Shown: positions 29,171 to 40,154, numbered from the stretch's first letter. The stretch: DNA of 64,000 nucleotides from Euwallacea fornicatus (GCF_040115645.1 NC_089550.1:62001-126000); one strand, 5' to 3'. Program-made: numbers and translations. Notes: a model not told the origin generated them from the letters alone.

Positions 29171-29690
29171 GCATTGTCCCTCTCTGGGTACCTCGATGTT
29201 CATTTCGCCATTCATCTCGCCAAGAATTGAACATCGCCAGTTATCGTAATTCATGGTATAGTTTCTTACAAACAGAGAGGTAGTAACAATTTTGTGTGAT
29301 TAAGATGGTGATAGTGACCCGCCCAATACCTTGATATGAAAACTTTTATTAACTATACTATGTTTCTGTTAAATTTAGTCTAGTCCCTTAAACAATACCA
29401 CACATTTCGTTCCTTTACTTTAACGTGTATTGGATCGTTCTATCGGGTCGAACATATGGGGTACTGCTGATTGAATGCAATGTGCGCTGTTGCTGAATGG
29501 AGGAAACGGGCGGTTGGGAGAACCAATCACAGAACAAGTTTTAAGCACATCATTGTTGGAAAACAAAATATTTTGTTCCTCATTTTACGGCGATATGAGG
29601 GGCGAGGGTTGACACTCAGTGAATACTTAAGTTGAATTACAATCGAGTGATGGCGAGATGAACATCGAGGTGCCCGTGGAGGGGCAACGC
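29171..29690. repeat. Inverted pair of related ~41-bp segments
   Basis: The segment at 29,171-29,211 on the plus strand and the reverse complement of 29,650-29,690 agree at 34 of 41 positions, including the core CCTCGATGTTCAT. They flank about 440 bp of unique sequence. The left copy also forms a local hairpin, since CGATGTTC (from about 29,193) is followed by GAACATCG (to about 29,234). They may be the terminal parts of a degraded element or a duplicated regulatory module. Neither copy sits in a supported gene. Confidence 0.5.
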
Positions 29691-31599
29691 TTTACAATTT
29701 CACCCTTAAACTGATAGATTCTAGTTACTCTGGTTGTAAATGTGCTCTGAATATTTTTACCACATCGTTTACCTATGATAAACAAAGGCAGCAGTAGTAA
29801 CTTGCATGTATACCGCAAATTTTTTTACCGTACGTGTGTGTGTATATTGCGTACCGTATATTTATTTTTAATTTGACTTAAAAATATTGAATAATAATGT
29901 AACTAATTAGTGCGAAGCAAAATGCAATTCATATATTGGGCAATTCTAGCTAATCACTGTACCAACAGTGAATATGTTAGATCTATTACTGGTCATGACA
30001 CTTTCGTGTTACTAATGCTTTAAAAATATATAACAGGTGTCTTGGTATTTAGTACCGTACTATTTCATTAGCTTAGGAAAATAGTTTTAATAAGAAACAA
30101 CTGGTATAATCAGACAGTTTTAACGATAAAAACACAAATTTAATTATCACGACACGTGTATTTTTTTGTCTTTAGAAAGAATACCATTTATTAATTTGTT
30201 ATCATGGATACAAAATATAATTTTACTATAACTCCGAAAAGTAATGGGTAAAACTGAAAAAAGCTGGAAACAATATTTTATTTTTAGAACTAGCTTGAAT
30301 CTCTATCATGAGAATGGAATCTCTATCAACTATGATGACAGTACCATTAGTTGGAATGGACAGCTTTAATGTAAGAATTCTTAATAATTCTCTATGACTT
30401 GGTAAATCACGAGCTGCAGTTTTTGATTATTCCAGCAACCATGGTATATATTTATTGATGATAAAATTTCTTTTTACGTGCCATGAAACCTATCTAATTT
30501 CATTAGCGTAGTTAAAAATAAAGTAATCAGTTTGTTCATAACATCCGAATGTGTTACAGGTTCCACTTAAACATTTAATGTCAATTCGAAAAAAGAAAAA
30601 TGGGCCATGGTTCCAATTATTACCTCATGTCTAATATTTATAGAACCAAAGTCATGTGGAAATTATTATTCAATTATTGAATATTTAAAATGTATCCATA
30701 TTTGACACTCTTAACAATTCCTGTGTAGTAAAATTTTGTGGTAGTCTTGTTGTCCTCAATGATTTTTCTTTTCTTTTAAGGAGAATACTTTTGATAGGTA
30801 TGTTAGTAATGAGTGTAATTAAAATTTACCAATATCAGATAATTATTATTACATTTTAAAATAAAAAGTTCATTATACGCGATCAATGCGCAACATGGTT
30901 AAAATGCAAATAGATGCGAAAATCTAAAATAATGTAACATATTTAAAAATTAGAGAAAAACATAATGAACTTAAAGGCTTTAATGCAGAAACATTTGTGA
31001 ACTCCTCCCTGCCGAATTTTTTTTACTGAGACGACGTAAAACTGCATTTTTATACAATCCTGTATAAAAATTATTGTACAGGGTTGTATTTAAAACAACG
31101 CCTGAGTTGTTTAATACTGTAATGTTTAACATTTTTCTTATAATTTAACTTCCGTCTCTTTAATTTTATTATCATGGCCTAGCGCATTTTGTTAATATAA
31201 TAAGACATAGTAACCCAAAAAAATTTACTTCTCGAATATTGTAACGTTAAAATATTATTTAGTGCTTGCTAATGATAAAGCGATCCGTACATTCATGGAT
31301 AAAAACTTGCTATTTTTAACTTGCTACTTTTATAGCGAAAAAAAAATTGTCGCATTAATTTTTTTTCTAGCGCTCACAGAAAGATCTCAATCAACAATAT
31401 AAGAGCTGGAGAATTATTATATATGTCCTGTATGAAGATTTTTTAGTGATAAGTACATTCTGAATATGTAAGAATTCTGGGTCCATTGCAGACGTTTCAT
31501 CGGATTCAACCGAAAACACATTTTTTCTTCGTAGTATCTTTTTCGATGTCCCACTTTTACAATAGATATTCTTCTCACTGTATTGTTAGATTCTTTTGC

Positions 31600-31900
31600 T
31601 ATATACAGAGTGTCCTCAAATGCGGTTGCCTATACCACAAAAAAAGTCCATTCAAAACCGTTTAAATAATCGCTCGTAAAATTGTCATGGGATATTATAA
31701 AGGTGCAAGTCATTTATTAAAGGTTTAACATAAGCAGTCAGATTTTTGAAAACATGATATCATAAAATATAAATGAATTATGTGATGAAATCATACAAAA
31801 GAAAAATACAGAACGAAAAAATGATGAAATCATTGCTTAGTGTGTACCTATCCAATTTCAAATTCCTGGTTTAGTTAAGAAGAGTCTAACAATATTTCTA
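31600..31900. repeat. Probable dispersed-repeat relic
   Basis: Begins TATACAGAGTGTCCTCAAAT, close to the ACAGGGTGTCCCAAA terminus of many insect interspersed repeats, and continues in non-coding text of similar style. The right end is not defined. Confidence 0.4.
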
Positions 31901-32676
31901 GAGTTGTGCTTTTTCTTTTTGGAGATTTTTAAAATTTTGTTCATATTCTATGCTAGATTTTCTTCAAAATTATATTTGATGCATACTAAATAAGGCAGCT
32001 GGCAGTATGAAAGAGGAAAGGTTTAATTTGAAATAAATAATTCAGTAATTCATTTGTATAAATGAAATTAAATATCTTTGGGACATTACAGACCATAGAA
32101 TTCTTGTCATTTTAAAAATAATCAATCTATAATTTTTATGTGAAATAGGTGGTACTTATATTGGAACCATATCATTAGTACAGTAAAAAATGTGGAAGGC
32201 ACGAGGTGAAGTAGAATATATGCTGTTATCGGTTTTACAAGGCAGTTTGAGGTGATTAAAGTGTATTCAAGCACCTGCTTTAGGTAATAAATTTTTTATA
32301 GTCTGATACACACATCTGTGCAAAGCTGCATTCTTTTCAATACAAGAAAATGTTCATGTATGTCTTCATAAGTCATGATTTAAAAAGTACTAATGTTATC
32401 TTAAGTTGTCGACTAAGCACTTCCATTTCTGGCTATTTATTGCTAAATTAATGTTTATTTCTTGATAATTTATTAATCTGTGAGGTGTAAGAATATGCAA
32501 CAATGCCGAATTATCACAATAACGGAAACAGAATTTTAAAGTTTGCGACATTGGTGAAATAATTTGTATAATGAAACGAGGGTTAATTATCTAGTTACTG
32601 ATACATCTTCTTAAATCCATAGTCACAATTAAAACCAATCAACCGAAAAATGAAACTAACAAAAACAGACTTAACA

Positions 32677-32716
32677 TATATAATATATTATAATTATATA
32701 TATTATTAATATATAC
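32677..32716. repeat. AT-dinucleotide-rich simple sequence
   Basis: Interrupted TA/ATT repeats about 40 bp long made only of A and T. No gene content. Confidence 0.6.
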
Positions 32717-33234
32717 ACAACAGTCATTAAGATCTAAGAAAGAGTATAATTTTACGGATGTGGGAATCCAAACTTGAAATCCAAAAGTAAAGAGTGGGAA
32801 GTATATAGGAATATTGCCTACGATGTACTCGTATAAACATTTCATATCTGTAAAAAAAGTCAAGGTCGATTTGAATAATTGAATGATCAGGGTAGGTCAT
32901 TCATACTCTCCCGGAGGTTGCCCGAATCGAACCTCTCGTTTAGAAGTCCGGATTCTTTTTCTCCTAGAGATCTGTCAGTGGCTTGTGAACTCTGAGTCTT
33001 GATCAGGGACCGAATCACCTTAATTCGAGAGTCTTGTTTCCCAACCTCGGACAGAAACAAGTGGTGTAAATTCAGCCAGACAAATTAAACTTCATTCAAA
33101 AACTCCAAAATCCCTTTTCCGTTACAAGCTCCCGATGCAAAAATTCAAAACAATCAACCGAACACCTTCATTAGCACAAGTTACATCCTCAGCGTCCAAA
33201 AAACCATCAAATTAACAGAACTCGGCAAAACAAA

Positions 33235-33545
33235 CACAGCCATACTGCATCAACCTGCCAAGAGAACAAGGACGGGATACATCCGCCCAACAAGAGAGAG
33301 CGAGCTAGGGGGGACGCGCACCGCCCCCCGCACAAGCTGAGTGCAAACGAGTGAGCCGCCCGAAATACAGAGAGTTCGAAGTTGAGCGCATGCCTTGGTG
33401 GGCGGGGCGTGCCGATCACAGAGTGTCCCAGTAATAAAGATGACTATTTTGAAATCTCACTTCAGTTTGACAGATCCGTTTTGCTGGTAAACACTCACTC
33501 GCGTTGCCCAGAGTCAAGTGTCACTCAAGAGTGCCATGTAGAGTT
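33235..33545 (+). promoter_or_regulatory. engrailed promoter region, candidate promoter-proximal PRE
   Basis: The GC-rich block just upstream of the engrailed ATG. It contains a Pho-type CAGCCAT (33,237-33,243), AGAGAGAG for GAGA factor (33,293-33,300), Sp1/KLF-like CCGCCCCCCG (33,321-33,330) and GGGCGGGGC (33,400-33,408), and a second GCCAT (33,533-33,537). No TATA box is evident. A candidate initiator TTCAGTTTG (TCAGTT at 33,462-33,467) would give a leader of about 147 nt. In Drosophila the engrailed promoter is TATA-less and flanked by Polycomb response elements built from Pho, GAF and Spps/KLF sites, and this block has the same ingredients. The start site and PRE role are inferred. Confidence 0.45.
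33536..33541 (+). other. Minimal upstream ORF (ATG-TAG start-stop)
   Basis: In the presumed engrailed leader, GCCATGTAG places a stop codon directly after an ATG, 70 nt upstream of the main ATG. The context (G at -3, CC before ATG) is acceptable for initiation. Start-stop elements can stall ribosomes and reduce downstream translation. Whether it is in the mRNA depends on the transcription start lying upstream, as the candidate initiator suggests. Confidence 0.5.
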
Positions 33546-33610
33546 AAGGGGATTTAGTGAGTCTTTTTATACTCTCGTGCGTGATTGGAACTTTAGTGCT
33601 GGAGCTGAAT

Positions 33611-34370
33611 ATGGCTTTTGAAGATAGATCGAGCCCGAATACTGCAACCAGTCCTTGCACCAGCGAGTGTGGAGGTAACTTTAATACACCCAATTCTCCT
33701 GAAAGTTCCAGAACGTCGCCCTTTACTTGCATGACCATTTCGAATAGTCAGGACTGTCGATTGTACAGTCCTAGATCAGAACCGGCTTCGCCCAAATTGC
33801 TAGTCCCTAAAATGGAACACCCGGAGAGGTCCTTCTTCAGGATAACGTCTTTTGCCCTTCCGAGCCCTAAGCGAGAATGCGACAGGGATTCTCCTGTGAG
33901 CTACCGCACTCCTTCCCCTATAGACAGTGTGGCCTCAAGTGTCTCACCTCCACCCAGCAACGAGCCGGTGATCCATACTTTAAAATACTCGATAAGAAAC
34001 ATCCTCCAACCAGATTTTGGCAAGAATGCTGTAATAAAGACAAAGACATCCTCGAGAATCAGCTTTAGGCCCTATGAGGTGGTGTCCAGCAGTAATCAAT
34101 CACAGAATAGTAAAAAGCTGTTCGGGGTGGCTCCTTTAGGATCGCTGTGTCAGGCAGTTTCCCAAATTGGATCTACAAGTTCCAGTTTGCTGTCCCCTTC
34201 GGGCAGTACTAGCAGTGGAGGTAGCTTAATGTCCAGAGGAGGTCGAAGTTCTCCAGTGAAGAGTCCTGGCCTACTCACCAATGATGAGATGAAGAAGGAT
34301 GAGGGTAATGTGCCGAAGATGTGGCCCGCATGGGTCTACTGTACTAGATACTCTGATAGACCCAGTTCTG
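33611..34370 (+). CDS. en: engrailed, exon 1 (N-terminus, EH1, EH2)
   Basis: First coding exon of a 362-residue segment-polarity homeodomain repressor. The frame is open upstream but begins with GTG; the first in-frame ATG is here, in a good context (A at -3, G at +4), and starts MAFEDRSSPN, like the MALEDRCSP of fly Engrailed. Residues 1-120 are Ser/Pro-rich with proline-directed sites. EH1, the Groucho-binding motif, is YSIRNIL at 126-132, with Tyr where Phe is usual. Residues 157-220 are Ser-rich. EH2 is at 236-254 with WPAW (238-241), the Exd/Pbx contact, then VYCTRYSDRPSS. The exon ends in phase 1 at CTG/GTAAGT, a strong donor. The Drosophila protein is longer because of homopolymer runs absent here. 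Assigned to engrailed rather than invected from the N-terminus and because I found no RS microexon in the following intron; confidence in the family is near certain, in the paralogue about 0.75. Confidence 0.93.
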
Positions 34371-36119
34371 GTAAGTTTGCAGTTGTTATTTATTTAGGCA
34401 GTGAAATTTACGTAATATTACGGTGGTTAATGGTTCACAAACCTTCATTCAGTAACCATGTCGTAGGTTGAAAACTGCTAAATTGATTCGATTTGCAAAT
34501 TGTTACTCGCGTATTACTGGTTAATATAGTTATTGGCAAAAAATATCAGTAAATAAAATAATGTTTTTAACCTATAAAAAATACTTCGGTTAATTTAGTA
34601 ATGCATTGCTTAGAGGCAAACTGGAAATAAGCAGATTAAAAGATTTTTTTTGATTTCCCCTCTTCGTTTATAAATTTTTTCTATTTTTATCCTTTTTTAC
34701 GTTTTCAATTTTGAACTTTATCAGCCGTATGTTATAAATGTCATAATAGTTGTAGTTAATTTGCTGAATAAATGAAAAAATAATACATGTACTACAGTGT
34801 TCGAAATAAGGAGATAAGCTCTTATTATATAGGCTTATATTGACAAATTAATGGTAAGTCGCTGGTTGGTTATCAATGATAATAATTGATTATGTTAATG
34901 TTCGAAATATACTATTTCACGATGAAAGCAAGGATTGATAATGTTTCTATGCTACGAAAATTTGCATTTTCTCCTAGGTTATAGCTGTCCAAAAATTGTG
35001 AAAACGTAGTCTTCAAATATTAGTTTTTTAAAAAACCGAAAATTTTAAAATGGTTGATAATTGCTTCTCCCTAACCGTCTCACTAGCGAAAGATTTGAAA
35101 CCATTGCTTATTGCAAATCTTTTTTACTTTGATTATAATATTGAATGTTTGAATACGTACATATATGTATATCTTGAATGTAGCTAGAGCTGCTCCAGAT
35201 TATCATGTTAATGGTGAGATTAAAGAATGAACTGTCAGTAAAAGTTTTTGTCAATCATTTCCGATACTTAAGTAATTAATGCATATTGAAAATACCTATA
35301 TTCGAAAGCGATGCAGACGAGGAAAAATTGAACCGAGCGTTTTGATACCATATTGAAGAAATAATTTTTAAAAGTTTTACTTTTTATCGAAAACCTGTGG
35401 TGTATCAATGAAACTTGAATATCATGTGTTTCATCCACAAAGCGTTTTTGGCATATTGTTCGAGATAAAAACCTCTTTTCAAGCTTGTGCATAAAAATCT
35501 TAAAATTTTTTTGCTCGAATATTACATAGACTAAAATCACTTTTCCTTCAGTAATAGTAACACAAGCTTTTAATCCACCTAGTTCCTCATTATATCAAAA
35601 ATTATTGTTGCATTAAAACTATTTCCATTATGAATAGAAATATTTAAAAAAAAAATGCATAATTGCCAGAAAACATTCTGATTCAATTGACTGGGGGATA
35701 TGGCATCTGGTAAAGGGTAAATTTCTATTTCTTCTAAAGAGAAATTAAAGATTTTGGCCGCAATTTCGTCGGGCGTTTTATTGTCCTTATACCTCGAACA
35801 GAGGGTGGCGAATTCAAACACAATACAGTGGGTTCCGGGTGCTTGTATTGTGTTTGACTTAACGTACCTGTTTTGCAATGGAAAAAGGCTTTGATAGAAA
35901 TTGAAATAGCTACTGAAATATTATTCTTTCAAACGCAGGGTTTTGCTATTGTCCTCTACCCGATACTAATCTTCTTGATTAAGGACATTTTAAAACTGCA
36001 CTATGACATTAAAATAAGATCATCACAATCAATATGCGAACAAATATCCATTAGCTTTAGCTAGTTTGGCTTGGAAAATTTGGCTACTGATTTCTGTTAT
36101 TTGAATTTTTGAGGACAAC

Positions 36120-36450
36120 CCATCGAAGTACCAGATAACAGCAATTTCAAAGCGGGTATCACCGGTAATATGTCCATGCATTTCTGTCCAATCTGCTTTG
36201 ATTTCCGCATTCGTCGTTAGCCATTTCCAACTTAATCAACCCATTAGCCATGGTTCTATATCATTTTCAATTGCAGCTAATGGATTTGATGAGGTCGATA
36301 AATAATTATCACAATTAAAATCAAACTACATCAGGCGAGCCCAGCCCATTTGCTGAAATTAATTGGTGCTACTTAAATAAATGCTACACAATGAATGGGT
36401 AAATTACCTGTAATTTCTCGGTAATATAATCGGAGCAGCAGTAGATTGGC
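36120..36450. promoter_or_regulatory. Intronic candidate enhancer with TCF, GCCAT and TAAT motifs
   Basis: Contains a TCF-like CTTTGATT (36,196-36,203), two TTAGCCAT repeats carrying GCCAT (36,220-36,224 and 36,247-36,251), and clustered homeodomain cores (AATAATTATC, CAATTAAAATC, AAATTAATTGG between about 36,300 and 36,365). In Drosophila the first engrailed intron carries stripe enhancers, so an intronic element here is plausible. Inferred from motif density only. Confidence 0.3.
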
Positions 36451-37734
36451 AGCTAATTTTCTAGGATTATTATTGTTTTAACAAATAGACGAGTAAGTAC
36501 TTAGCAGAAATTGGCTGAAAACATAGGTAAGAGAAAGAACGTTAAGTATAGAACGAGGAGGGTTTAACACTCGATGTTCAAAAGCTAAACATCAGATTAC
36601 GAATTGGGGCGAGTCTCCCCATAGGTTTGCGAGCACGATTATTGTAAAGAAAATGCTTTTTTTCGTCATCATAAATTCATATGATATGTTAGTTCGTGGC
36701 TGGTTCCACTATAATAATTCTAATATTTTCGACATCTTGAAGTATAAATGTTAAATTTTTAATCTACAGTTATCAGGGAATAAACTTAGTAGAGTTATGA
36801 TTCCTACAGGGGTTCCAATTCTTAATTTGGCTTAAAAAGTTATGTGAATTGGGCCCGATTAACAATCTTCTATGTGGTATTCTCACGTACCATCTTGTAG
36901 TTTAAATCAAATTTCAAAATTCACTTCAGATTAAGCCCTATTCTCAAATGTCTTCAAATGAGAAACCCCCTGCGAACTAATTTTGAAGCAATATTCGTAC
37001 GAAGCATTTTTTCACATTTCATATTGATTGGTGATTGATAATTTGTTGTTTAATTTTTGGATTCGAGTCTTTAACATGGAATATTCGATATGTTGATATC
37101 TTAATGATCCACATAGGCAGTAGTAAAAAACTACTAGTAAATTATCCGCACTTTACAACCCTCTCAATTGGGTTCCTACACACCTACAGCTGTTCCGCCC
37201 AAGGAATAAAATTAGTTTCAGATCAGAACCAACTCTTACTCTCACGTACTTTCCGAGTGTTATTGAATTTTCGAAGCGTCTTTTTTTAGTGACACACAGT
37301 TATAGGGAGATCAAATATTACCGTCACATTATATTATACGAGATGAAGCCATAGTAAGTAGAAAATCAGTTGCAAATTGTCCGGTTTAAAAACCATTCCA
37401 GGTTCGTTCCCAGGTCTACTTCTCCCAAGAGACAAAATTAGCTTTAGCTTAAACGCAAATCTCGAATGTCTTCAAGAAAGTCGGGAGGTCTGAGACTACT
37501 TTTCAAATCATATTCCCGCGTACTACGACAGTTAGAGTCAAATCATTGAAGTAAATTTTTAACATTTTAATACATATTTATAAACAGGTCACAAATTAGT
37601 ATCACATTAAATACAAGATGAGTCAGGAATTGCCAAAAAAACCAGTTGCAAATTACATTTTTGAAAATCAATTAGGTTCGATCTCGCGCAATCACCATAT
37701 CCAACAAACGCGGATGTTAATTTTGGCATTTTCC

Positions 37735-37925
37735 CACGACATCGGATAGATGGCGTTACAATTCAATTTTAAAGCCGACTTAAACGAGTGGCAGCATCGA
37801 GTAAACGCGCTTTCGCAATGTGGAAATGAAACGAATCTGAATCTGGTTGAAACGGGGGACCACACAAGTCGAACGCTGTGGGCAGCCGGTAATACGATAC
37901 TTTCTTGCGGTTTAAGACTCAGTTA
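37735..37925. promoter_or_regulatory. Intronic GC-elevated block, candidate enhancer
   Basis: A CpG-containing block within the engrailed intron, opening with TAGATGGCGT (37,747-37,756), one base from the CTCF-like core found at 18.6 kb, and containing GGGACCACACAAG (about 37,856), a Runx-type ACCACA, followed by CTGTGGGCAGCCGG. No open frame of note. Regulatory role inferred. Confidence 0.3.
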
Positions 37926-39825
37926 AGAGTTTTGTTTGATTGATTTAAATAATAATCGGTATTATACGAGCTGTTTTTTTTAACGTAGTTCTTGTTTTGG
38001 GAAGAGTTAATTAGAAGCTCTTCCGATACGTAGGTACGTTTTAAAGTAGACACTTAATCTCCAGTTCAACTATTAAATTTCACTCCATTAGGTCATAAAT
38101 AGGCGCATTCCTGCTGTGCTAAAAGTTATTTCATCCATGTTAACAATTTTGTCTTAGTCTGTTTTATCAAGCAGAATTAATACTTCTTTCAAATTAAGGT
38201 CATTTTAATTTCTGGTCTAGTGGCTTATCGAGATGGAACCCGAATAATACAGTAGCTACCTAATTATCAACGGGTCCTAAAAGGTAGAACAATGGCTCTG
38301 ATTGATCTCGGGTCATTAACATAACGAATAACACCAGGAAAGTGGTACCTCGCTGACGGATGTCTTTGATCGGCCAAAAAGATTGATTTTTGATAAAAAA
38401 GGTTGCTTGTCGCACACGTAGTTTTCTGGGGGGTCGCCAAAATCGTGAGCAGGGATGGATCAAGTAAACATACCCGGTTAGGATGAACTTGGCAGTAATT
38501 TTAACGTATACGAATATAAAGATGCTGAATCTATTGGAACCTTCACATAAAGTTAATCATAATTTTCCTTATTATCATAAGTTTATTTTAGAAAATTAAT
38601 CGCCTTCAATTTCTTGTAAATTTAATCAATTAGATGTTCCAAAATCTGACAGTATCCCTTCTGGAAAATTAATCCCTGTTAATTTTCTGTTATTTACTCA
38701 TATTTTCTAACAATCATAATCTTAATCAGTCTCTTGAGTTTCTCCTAAATACGATTTAAGCAGCAATTCTTGTTTAATACACTTTGAGTTTGCTTTTTCC
38801 ATCAAGATCTGACCTAATTTTTATCTGGAAAATTACCACCTAAAAATCAACTACTTCAACTATATGGTTATTTTATTTCAATCCTTTGATAATCTAATCC
38901 AACGGTTATGGTTTCCTTTTAAACCTGATCGCAGCAGTAAATACCCTGTAATACCGTTTGAGTTGTTTGATACAAAATCCGATCAACATACTTCCCTAAT
39001 TTCTCGTCTAAAAAATTTACCACCTTCACAATGCTACATTTTTTGGAGTCTTGGACGTCTAGTATCGTTTGTAATTTCTTCTAAAACACCGTGGGTGTAA
39101 TTAACCATGGTAATTTCGTTGATCTTAAATATTTCAAAGGAATTTAATTCAATTTACATAGAAAATTTCGCTGCACCGTTTGATTTCAAATTTTAAAATT
39201 TACTTTTAATGTTAAGGCAGGTTGGTTTCAGAGTTTTTTCAGAAAACCATTGAAAATTCACTACATCCAATAGTCTCACTCACGATTTACTTATTGAAAT
39301 ATTTATTGAAATACTTACTAGAATTTGTCTATTCTACATACTTACACCATTTTCTTGGCAAAAGGGAATAACTTGACTTTTATATCAACCTCATATTTTG
39401 AAATTTAAAACAAACTTCATGTACCTTCCACCTTCGAATTACCACTTCACAAAATGACAAACAAAACAAATCAAAACAACAACATTCGCTGACAGACTCT
39501 AAAAATAAATAACTTAAATCCATATTATAAACAGTAAATCCATCCTCGCAACACCCTCGAGTAGAAAAAGAAGGCCATTGGCAGTTCACGTCATCGAAAT
39601 TCATATAGCTATCACGCCATCTGTCCGGTTTCTTATAAGTAGAACGAATTTAGCACCCGGCTTAAAACGCTGGAGACATGATTTATGTCTGTTTGTATCC
39701 GATAGGGTTAGATCTGGAGAGAGCAGGAGCTTTGACGATTTAAGTGGTATTAAAATTTAAATGTAGCTACTCGTAATATTGCTGAGTACTGCTTTTGTTA
39801 ATAAACAATTCTCTTATTGTTTTAG

Positions 39826-40154
39826 GTCCCAGATCTAGAAGGATGAAGAAGCCTCAAACTGCAAACAAAGCCGAAGATAAAAGGCCGCGAACTGCATTTT
39901 CTAGTGCGCAATTGGCAAAACTGAAAGCTGAATTTACGGAAAATCGCTATTTGACTGAAAGCAGGCGTCAGAAGCTGAGCGCTGAGTTGGGGCTCAATGA
40001 AGCTCAAATTAAAATTTGGTTTCAAAATAAAAGAGCTAAGATTAAGAAATCCACAGGACAGAAGAACCCTCTGGCTTTACAACTCATGGCACAAGGTCTG
40101 TATAATCATAGTACAGTCCCTTGTGATGAGGATGACATGCCTTTATGTGGGTAA
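39826..40154 (+). CDS. en: engrailed, exon 2 (EH3, homeodomain, EH5, C-terminus)
   Basis: Completes the 362-residue protein; joined phase 1 to phase 1, the split codon is GGT (Gly254) and the next residues are PRSRRMKKP (EH3). The homeodomain is residues 271-330, intronless, with Gln50, Trp48, Phe49, Asn51 and the NKRAKIKK helix-3 end that define the engrailed class; it binds TAATTA-type sites in the nucleus. EH5 follows (NPLALQLMAQGLYNHST, 334-350). Two features are odd: helix 2 reads TESRRQKL instead of the usual TERRRQQL (R29S, Q33K), and the tail is VPCDEDDMPLCG with no KEEEEL stretch. The frame ends in TAA at 40,152-40,154. Compared with the partner gene at 60.2 kb the homeodomain differs at 9 of 60 positions. 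The frame is intact, with no sign of pseudogenisation. Confidence 0.95.

Larger units (their letters stand above)
18641..33234. other. Non-coding upstream interval, no gene recognised
   Basis: About 14.6 kb directly upstream of engrailed with no supported coding region. Open frames are short and without domains. Listed separately are an inverted repeat at 25.2 kb, a GC-rich patch at 27.2-27.5 kb, an inverted pair of related 41-mers at 29.2/29.7 kb, a repeat relic at 31.6 kb and an AT microsatellite at 32.7 kb. Likely regulatory and neutral DNA. Confidence 0.55.
34371..39825 (+). other. en: engrailed intron 1
   Basis: Phase-1 intron of 5,455 bp from GTAAGT to a pyrimidine-rich acceptor (TCTTATTGTTTTAG). 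It splits the Gly codon after DRPSS, the position where invected-class genes insert a 6-nt microexon coding for Arg-Ser. Scanning for AG-GN(CGN/AGR)A-GT found no match. The nearest are GCAGTA at 37,117-37,122, which would encode Ser-Ser and lacks a pyrimidine tract, and GTAGAA at 38,284-38,289, which lacks a donor. Two motif-dense regions inside are listed separately; the rest is AT-rich with no gene. Confidence 0.85.

Noticed and set aside
32920..32950. GGTTCGATTCG on the minus strand, resembling a tRNA B box
   Set aside because: The flanking bases do not form a T-stem, and no A box, anticodon arm or acceptor stem is found at tRNA spacing.
33557..33610. An 18-codon N-terminal extension of engrailed opening on GTG
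   Set aside because: There is no ATG in the extension, eukaryotic initiation at GTG is unlikely, and the family N-terminus MAFEDR starts at 33,611.
33877..34068. Second open frame inside engrailed exon 1
   Set aside because: Overlaps the real coding frame and has no domain; a shadow frame.
37117..37122. A possible 6-nt microexon GCAGTA with AG/GT borders in the engrailed intron
   Set aside because: It would encode Ser-Ser and not Arg-Ser, has no pyrimidine tract, and about one such match is expected by chance in 5.4 kb.
38284..38289. GTAGAA after an AG, which would code the RS dipeptide
   Set aside because: It is followed by CA and not a GT donor.
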